Below the pieces are notes generated by a model. It searched no databases. It had not been told where the DNA came from and saw only the letters and a list, made by a program, of their open reading frames with translations. Below, piece by piece: positions 1 through 9,300 of a stretch of DNA of 64,000 nucleotides. The first letter of the stretch is position 1; each line of letters begins with the position of its first letter. Made by a program: the position numbers and the translations under genes. Source of the DNA: Maylandia zebra (lineage: Eukaryota; Chordata; Actinopteri; Cichliformes; Cichlidae); NCBI RefSeq assembly GCF_041146795.1, contig NC_135170.1, forward strand, positions 6,722,033 through 6,786,032. Reading direction: 5' to 3'.

Positions 1-374
1 TGGTAAGGATACATTCTCATAGTCGTTCTCTTCATCACTAGTTTCCTCTTCCTTATCATTATCCACACCTAATGATGGTGAGGATATGTTCTCATAGTTG
101 TCTTCTTCATCACTAGTTTCCCCTTCATCTTCCCTGTGACCGTCTACGCTCACACAGGCCTCCTTGGGCTTGTTGTAATTGTCATTTGGGCTCACTTCCT
201 CATAATCATGATCTTCATCACTCACTGGGTCATCATAATCATCACTCGCTTCTTCATCCAGTACTGCAACTTCTTTGCTTTTTTCATTAGTTTCCACTGC
301 ATCAACATTCACATAGTCCTCCTCATCATCCTCTTCATCTGCATTGATATAATTATTCCTGACTCTGACAGACA
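1..374 (-). CDS. Gene A exon 9: acidic tyrosine-rich cytoplasmic tail (partial)
   Basis: Begins after a TTTCAG acceptor and stays open to the window edge, so the stop codon lies outside. The encoded tail is very acidic and carries spaced tyrosine motifs: DYVNVD, DYDDPV, DYEEV, NYENI and DYENV. Three of these fit pYxN, the pattern bound by Grb2-type SH2 domains (family knowledge; not shown for this protein). The ending is longer than in gene B, with an added [10 protein letters not shown] block. Confidence 0.75.
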
Positions 375-3300
375 CTGAAACACAAGTAAGGGAAAACAAT
401 GCAAATTTGTAATATGTATGAACATGTAAACAATGTGATGAATAATTATTTAATAATTGTGTGTCCTGGTGAGCACACACTTTGACTTTGGACGAGGATT
501 CCAGGCTGCTTGGTTGCTCGTGGTCTTCTGCACAGCAGCCACATCACTAATGGCAGCAGCAGGAGCAGCAGCAGGACTCCAACAGATACCGAGGACACCA
601 GCATCATCAAAGACACTAGGAAGAGAAAATTTGATCAGTTTATCCATAAAAACTACTTCTCATTTATGTTTCAGTCGAGAGCATGTAGTTTTCAGCCACA
701 TCGTATGTCATTCACACCAGTCTAGTTTCAAGAGTTTGGCTACAGAACACTATGCTCAGCAGGAGCAGATACACAGTCAACAGTCAACACTACACGCTCA
801 ACTTAAAAACCTACTTACTTACTAAAAGTAGTTGTAAAAATATGACAGCGTCCCCAGCACCAAAAGAAAGAAAGGCTAAATTAATTCAATTAGATGAAAC
901 CAGTAAAAAACATAAAATCATTTTCATCAATTTAATGTAAGCAGTTATTTACAAGTTTAAACAGTCTTAACAGACTGTCTCAAAACTTTACTGTGGTTCA
1001 CTAGTGATTACTGAGAATTCTGCTGATGACAGACAGTATAATGTCCAGACTGAGAGAAAGCTAAAACAGGAAAGATGGTTAAGAAAGTTTATTCTATTTT
1101 TATTCTATTGTATGCAGTATATTATTTGATTCTATTCTATTATGTACAGTATCTTATTCTTATCAATCATTTTATCCTATTCCAGTGTTTGTCTAATTTT
1201 TGCTATGAATAATAATCAAAGTGTTTTTATTGAGTTTTCAGAAAGCATACCATTCATACAGAAAAGCTCGAACTCAAGTCCTACCACACAGTGTAAGACA
1301 AAACTATACCCAGACAGAGGAAGGGAAAAAAAAAAGGGGGGGTGGGGGGGGGGGGGGGGGGGGGGGGGGGAGTTGCCAGTCATGGAGTGGACGGAAACTC
1401 ATCTTCAAAATAGGAAATGAAAGGCTGCCAGACCTTAAAGAATTTCTTGGTGTTGCCCTGTATAGTAAATCTGAGATGTTCTAATTTGAGGTGTGCCATC
1501 ACCTCCTCCACCCAGCGTTTATGGGATGGCGGTGTTGCCTTTATCCAGTTAAATAGAATCAATCTCCCAGCCAGCAATGAGGCGAATGCTATTGCCTTGC
1601 TCTGAGAGGCTGTTAGTTGAGTTTCCCTCGGTGCCACACCGAAGATGGATGTCAGAGGCATTGGTTCCATATCCTTATTAGAAATGAATGAGAATGTTCT
1701 AAAGATGTTAGCCCAAAAGTCTTTCAGCCTGGAACAAGACCAGAACATGTGGCATAAGTTGGCTGGCACCTGTTTACATCTGGGGCAGGTCGGATCGGCC
1801 CCCTGGTACATTCTTGCCAGTTTCTCCCTTGACAAATGGAGTAATTTTTGCTATGAAGTACACCCTAGCACAGGATTACTCTGAAAAGACTGATTACTGC
1901 ATTTGTTTTTGTTTTTTTTGGAAACTTCAGACTCATATCTTTCTGTTTCTATTCACGTTTGTTTCTATACTGGAACAGTCTCCTCCTTTACATCTGCTTC
2001 TTCTCTTTCTGGTTTTAAATGTAAACATTCAGAAATTAACAGAATGAACAGAGAAGCCTGAGAAATACAGATACACAGTGTGCACAGAAGATTTGTCACA
2101 GTGACATTTCTTATTATTTGTTTGTAATTAAAAAATAAAAAAGCATAAACTGTGTAATTTATGTATGTGTAAATACTGTACTTACTGTACTTAATGATGA
2201 CACTAATTGGTGCAATTACAGCAGATCTGAATGTCCGTGTGGACACTGTGACCTCATACACACAGCTGTAGTTGCCCTGCTGTTCATACTCAGCTACAGG
2301 GAAACTAAATGAGGCTGAGTTGTTGACTGCTGGCTCTGTGAGGTTGGAGCCAGAGAAGCTCAGAATAAAATGTCCACTGGAAAATGTGGAGTTAATGGAA
2401 CAGGTGAGGACAAAGCTGTAACCCCTGGTGATCTGTGCACCTTCAGGACCCCAGACAAGTCCTGCATTCGGAGACGTCAAGGAGATGCTGGGCCTCTGCA
2501 GTCTCACTGTGTAAAAGTGACATTGGGATTAAGGACGGAAGTCCAGCATTCACTCTTTTAGGCCTCAACTTAACATTTAGCTCTTTAGCTGCTAAATGCT
2601 CCACAGTGTGTAATAGTTTGTTTCCAGTAGTCTGTGTTTCGTCCTGAGTACTGTGGGCTTTGAGAGCATTTTGTCAGCCACCCAGAAATTTTATGAAAAA
2701 AGAGCTGCTGTTCTAAATACAAGAAAGAACTACTGCAGTATCCTCTTATAAGCATTGCTATTGATTATTTATGATCATACTTGTATTTGTTTTCTTACCT
2801 GTAACAGAGAGCCTAACAGAGTCACTTGTTGGGGAGTAAAATTGTTGACTTGGGCCGCTTTCCTGATACTGACACTGGTACAATCCCTCATCATCAAAGT
2901 CTACTTCAGGAATATTGAAGGTAGCAGAGTTTGTGTTTGAGTTTTGGGTCCTGTTGAATGAATCTGATGTTTTCATCAGAATGAACGTCCCACCTAAAGT
3001 TTGAGTTGAGATTGAACAAATGATTCCAATGTTCTGACCCCAGGTCACCTCACCAGCAGGACTGATGGAGATATTGGGTTTTGGAAAGATTACTGAAAAG
3101 AGACACACAACACCAGCACAATAATACATTTGTTGTAGCTCACTGAGCGCCCTACTTATAGAAAACAAATGAAACATGATGTTCAGGAAAGTGTATTTCT
3201 TCTTACCAGTAACAGAGATTCTGACAGAGTCACTGAGGGGGGAGCTGAATGTGTTACTTGAAATGCGTTTCTCATACTGACACTGGTACAGTCCATCATC

Positions 3301-6300
3301 ACTGAAGTCCACTCTGTGGATATTGAAGGTAGCAGATCTGGATCCTGTTTCAGTCTGACTGAAATTACTTGAGGTTTTCTTGAGGGTGAAAGTTCCATCT
3401 AAGAACTCAGATGAGACGGAACAAGTGATGCTGATATTCTGACCCCAGCTAACCTGACCTTCATTTACAGAGATGCTGGGTTTTGGGAGACTCACTAACA
3501 AAAAAAAAAGAAAAGAAAAAAAAGAATAGTGTTAGTTTTAACAGATCACAAAGTCAAGCTACACCGATGTCCTCAGCTAATCCCAATAACAATCCATATG
3601 GCTCAACTGATACCAGTTTACATATCCAACTGGTAATTCTCTTTAGTGACATTCTCACTGCAAGCCACTTTGCAACCCACTATCACCTCCACTTTCCCTT
3701 CTCAAGCTCTACATGAATCAATACCATGTCTGCTGGCAATAAAATCCAGTTTAGAAAAGATGAGAGCAAGATGGTATCTGGGACAGAAACTGCTAACACA
3801 ACTTTGGCTCTTTCCAAGCATAGACAGTATAATAACACTAGAGGTGGGAAGTAACAAAGTACAAATACTTTGTTACTGTACTTAAGTACAATTTTCAGGT
3901 ATCTGTACTTAAGTACTTTTTTTCTGACTACTTTTTACTTTTACTCCCTACATTTTTAAACAAATATCTGTACTTTCTACTCCTTACATTTTCTAAACTT
4001 GCTCTTTATCTCTGGTTTAACGCATTTGGGGGAGTTATTGTTTGTTACCGCTAGCCTTTATGACACCAGTTTAAACCTAGACAGTGACACTTGAAAGGCA
4101 GTCCTGTTCATTTATTAATCACCAGGGATGGCAAGAGAGGTAAAGAGAGAGAAAGAGAGATGGCATTGGCCAACGTTTATGGGTTAAAAGTGGGACAGTG
4201 GTTTATTTTATGTTTATTTTTTTATGTTTTTTTGCACAACACTGAAACGACTGTAGGTGTCTGTAAGTTGCAGTTGCAGTATCTAGCTAGCCCTACTGAA
4301 GAGGAATGAAAATGAGGGGAGTGACTTTTTAAGTGTCAGGTCATTTCAAATGCAACATTTTTATCAGCTCAACAAACATCAGCAAACACACAAACTGTTT
4401 GTGAGCAGTTTGTCTCACAGTGTATTGCTAGCTAAAGGTCCAGCTACTTTATTTCGCAGGTAGAGAAATAAATCTCACCCAGAGTTGGAGAAAGATAAGA
4501 AAGATTGGACAAGACGAACAGAGGTTAGATTTGAAGGTCTCAGTGGGATTTGATAAACTGGAAATGTAAAGCTTACATGTAAGTCCTCATGTTTTTAAAA
4601 CGGACATTGAGCCAGTACATACGAAATTGTGTTTTGCAGGATAAACAGGTTAATTTGCTATAATGTGGTGGATTTAAAGTAAAGAACAGTGTGTGACTGG
4701 TGCACAGTGGTTGTGGTTTCATGGTCAGAGTTAGGTTACATCTGCGGTGTAATTGCATTCCACAGCAGGATGTTAACGGAACCGGTGTGAATGCGGAAGT
4801 GAATGTGAGCGCGAATGGTTGTCTGTCTCTGTGTGTTAGCCCTGCGACAGACTGGCGACCTGTCCAGGGTGTACCCCGCCTCTTGCCCTATGACAGCTAG
4901 GATAGGCTCCAGTGCCCCACGAAATCCTGAAAAGGATAAGCGGAAGCGAATGGATGGATGGATGTTAACGGAACCAATCAGTGTAATTAGTTAGGATGGC
5001 AGCTAGGGGGCGAGACTGGTGGTGTCAGCGGGGCCGAGCACGACGTTCAGCATCCAGCAACTGGAGTCCTCTGACTTTTCAAAGCCGCAAGAGTAGTCCA
5101 AATGGATACCAAGGTTCAAAAGATTTTCTCTTGCAAGTAATTTGAATGTGAGTTTGGAAGAGAACCAAGTCAACATTTTGATTTATTTCTTCACTGACTA
5201 AGTTAACTGCTAAGCAGAGGACAACATATCGGGGGTACATGATGGATTCGAGGCTGTTTTCAGCGTGCTTAAATTCAACATGCGCAGACAGGGAGATAAT
5301 CAGAAAGGGGATGCTTTTTTTTGTGACTGTGCTCTACGCACAAGCACAACACTGCAACTATGGAGTGCTACATGATGAGCTGATACGTGACAGGCTTGTT
5401 GTCGGTCTCACAGACAAACGGCTGTCAGAATGCATGCAGCTTGACTCAGATTTGACCCTGCAGAAGTCTATCAACATATCAACATAAAGTCAGACATAAG
5501 TACAGCTGGACTGGCCATCAGGCATATTGGGCATTCGCCTGGTGGGCTGATGATATTTTTTTGTTCTCATGAGCTTTTTTGTTGTTTTTTTTTTAATTTT
5601 TTGTAATGGTATAAACAATAAAAGGTGGTGGATTGGCCAATGTGTCATGATTGACCCTGGGCTGGACCATTTACAGCTGAGGACGTCGGACACACCCTCC
5701 CGTTTGCTTGGGCAGCGGCTCTGAAACCAATCTTATCATGGACAAACAGAAGAAAATGGTTTTGTGGTATCCTTATTGAGGTTAAAAAGAACGTGATTTG
5801 TTCCGTTCTTCAGCTAGAATGAAAATAAGACACAAAGCTGGAGTTATTCTGTCTTTATGCTGCACAGCTGCCTCTTCTTCTGTCATTCTCTCCCTCTCCT
5901 GTTGCTACTTCAATCATGAAACTGATCAATGATCAGCTGATTGGCTTTTCTGTTGCAAGTTCCGTCTCTCTTGTTTGTTTATCGCCCACTTTGTGACAGA
6001 AAGAGGAAACCTGTGGATGTCATGCTAAACAACAGCAGTATGGTTAAGCTTGATAAGCTGTTTTTAGAATTTATTTAATATTACTTTCAGGTATCAGCTG
6101 ATGTTTGCTGGAGCCACAGCCGTAAAAGCTGCTGGTCATGATATCGGTTTGGATATCTGGTGAGAGGGAAACATGAAGATGAAACCAGGAGAGGTCCTTC
6201 CCACATCGCAAGCAGGTCTGGCCCGGATCTGGTATCAAGCCTGCACTGCTGGCTGACTTCTGGCATGATAAGACGTATGTCATCCAGATATGGGCCAGGC

Positions 6301-9300
6301 CTGGCATAGATTGCGCTGTCCATAGCGGTTGGAATGCCATATCTGGCTCGATTGTGATTTGGTTCATGTGGCCCAGACCCATAGAAAAATGGGTCTGGCC
6401 CGGATCTGGCATCAAGCTGGCATTTCTGACTGACCGGTGTCATGGCTGCATGTCAACCAGATGTGGGCCAGGTCTGGCAATGATGGCAATATTTATGTTC
6501 CTATTTTAGTTAGAAGACTCAAATGCCATGTTGCAATACTATACTGCTATGGTAGCCAACATTACAAATGCAGGTTTGTGAGTGTACACTTTAGCCAAAA
6601 CCTAGTGACGGTTTGCTCATCTTTGCCAGTGCGTGGCTGTAGCTCAGGAGGTAGAGCAGGTCACCCACTGATCGGAAGGCTAGTGTCAAGTCTGAATGTG
6701 TATGAATGTAGTTAGGAAGCGCTCAGTTTAGAGAAAGTGTGTGATTGGGTAAATGTGGCATGTTGAGCAATCTGGGAGAATAGAAAAGTGCTGTATAAGA
6801 GTCAGTCCATTCACTGTCTGATCAGAGTTTTGTCATTTTACTTTTGCACTATTATGCACATGTTGTTATTACATGGCTTGATTAAGGTAGACATTAGGCT
6901 GACATCTGGGTCCAGAGCTGAACCTGTTCAGGGCCAGCACAGGGCCAGCAGTGTGCTTGCAACTGGCCCGTGGCTGCACACAACTTACACATGGCCCACA
7001 TACCACAAAGAATGACGACCCTTTGGTGGCCCAGATCATGTGTCTGCAACTGTGGCAACTCTGGTGGCTACAGCTGTAGCTGCCTCCACCAGTGTATGAA
7101 TGTGAGAGTGAATGAATAGTGGAATTGTAAAGCGCTTTGAGGGCCCCGAAAAGCGCTGTATAAATGCAATCCATTATTATGTCCTTCACTTATGTTGCCT
7201 CAATTTGATTTGCCATCATGATGGTACAATTGTGAGCAGTTTTTGCCGACAGGGGCATATCTTTTACTTGTTTGATTATCTTGTCTGTATCTGAAAAGTC
7301 GCCAAAAAGTTAACTAGCAACATCAAGCTGTCCCCTACAGGATATTTCAATGCAAATATAGTATGGCATGTGTCGAAGTGGCGCTTTATATCTGACCATT
7401 TCATCGATCCAATTTTATCATTGCATATTAGACACACTGCAGAACCTGCTCTCTCCACATAGGTGAATTCCTCTGTCCATTCCTGCTGAAAAGTATGATA
7501 TTCGTCATCTTTTTTTCTTTTAGCCATCTTCGATAAAAGGGTTTCTGCAATTGGCTAGCTGACTACTCGATTAAAAGGAAGGAAGTTTACTTCCTGACCT
7601 CACAATGACCCATGTATGTTACGCATTATCCAATAAAAATTTGGTGTTGTCTCGGAGGACAGCTGTGGTTAGCTCCAGCCATCCGCAACCATCAACATGA
7701 GCGGTAGAAAATGAATTGATTGAAATACATGGGAATGTTTTATATTTTTAATATCATATTTCTTTTATTGTTAAAGATTTGCCTGCGAGCCAGATGCAGC
7801 CATCAAAACAGCCACATCTGGCTCACGAGCCATAGGTTTCCGACCCCTGCTCTAAACAATCAAGAAGAAATTTACAGTAAAACACCAAACATACACGCTA
7901 AAAAACGGACTCACTGTTCTCTGTTTAATGTAATGGGGATTTTTTCTGTTTTGTTTTTGTTTCATAATTCCTCAAAGACAGTTTTTTTGCATCTGAATTG
8001 TTAAAGTTTTATGTTTATAAGTACACCAAGCCTTAAAGCTGGTTGTGTCAAAGCAGAGTCCTGGATTTGTTGGGTTTGCTTGCCTTCAGTTTATTTTTTT
8101 CCTTAATGTTTTTAAGAGCCACACTGGAAAGGAGTCAAGAAAAGAGAGCCTCACTGGTTGATGTTATCCTCATGTAAAAGCTGCACAATTTGCAGAAAGC
8201 CATGGACACCCATACTTAACAGTGCTCCGAATTGTTTAAAATCTCCTCTACACACCAGCTGCTGCTTTTCTTGTTTGCCTGAGTAACTTACTGTGTGTGG
8301 ATGTGTTAGTATGTGAAGGTGTTGTGATGTTTAGTTTTGAGCCATTTTTGTGTTTCTGCCCATGTATCTATGTGAATATGCTTGATCAATCATGCTGATA
8401 CGCAAGTTATTTGCATAAAAATGTAGTTTCACCATTTTACATGAGGACATTTTAGGCTGGTACAAATCAGCTGCAGTGCATTTAAATACATTTTCAATTA
8501 CATGTTAGGAATGTGGTCTCTCTTCAGCTCTTGAGGGTGGCACGGATGCCCCTCCGGTGGTCCTTCTTGGGCTCTTGCACTCTGGGGCCTCTGGATGTCT
8601 GGGGCCTGGATCTCTTCCATGCCTGCTTCATGCCATGGGAGCGGGGCTATGGCTCTCTACATCCTCTAGCAGACCATTACATGGGGAAACCTTTTGAATA
8701 CAAGCGCGCTGATCCACACAGGTGTGCACACGGGTGTTCACTGTTCATAGACATAAACTACACCTTTATTGGTGCTATTTCCAAGCACATTGTGCGCTGT
8801 TGGTCCTGCTTGCTACACAACAACATTCAATATTTAGTATTTACTGCTGTTTACACTTAGCTAGATTAACGTGATGGTGTTGTGTTTAGTATGTTGCTCT
8901 GTTTTCTCTTCTTTTTCTCTCAACATTTGATCCAGGAGATTTTTTTCCTCTTCTTTCTCTTTTTAAGTGCCCTTTCTCTCTGTCCCTCTTCCCTTCTGTT
9001 TTTCTTTTACTTCATCTTTCTTTCTCCCTTTCCTATCCCTCAGTCATGTCTGTCCCGTCTGTAACAACTGAAAATAAAATAAAATAAATAATAACAACAA
9101 AGGTCGATCAAATGGACCAATACGGCAAGGCCGTGATGATCCATTTGGCAAAGTAAATCCATTGGGTATCCTTGTTGGTCTTCAGACAACAATTCTGACG
9201 GCTAAAGAACCAAATGGGACAGGAAAAAAATAAATAAATAAATAAAGGAATGTGGTCTCTGTGGTGAGCCACACTGTCATTTCTGCTTGTACTCTTAGAA

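Noticed and set aside
6071-6443. Two overlapping minus-strand frames of about 115 codons
   Set aside because: They arise from the repeated GTCTGGCCCGGATCTGG units and change register between units.
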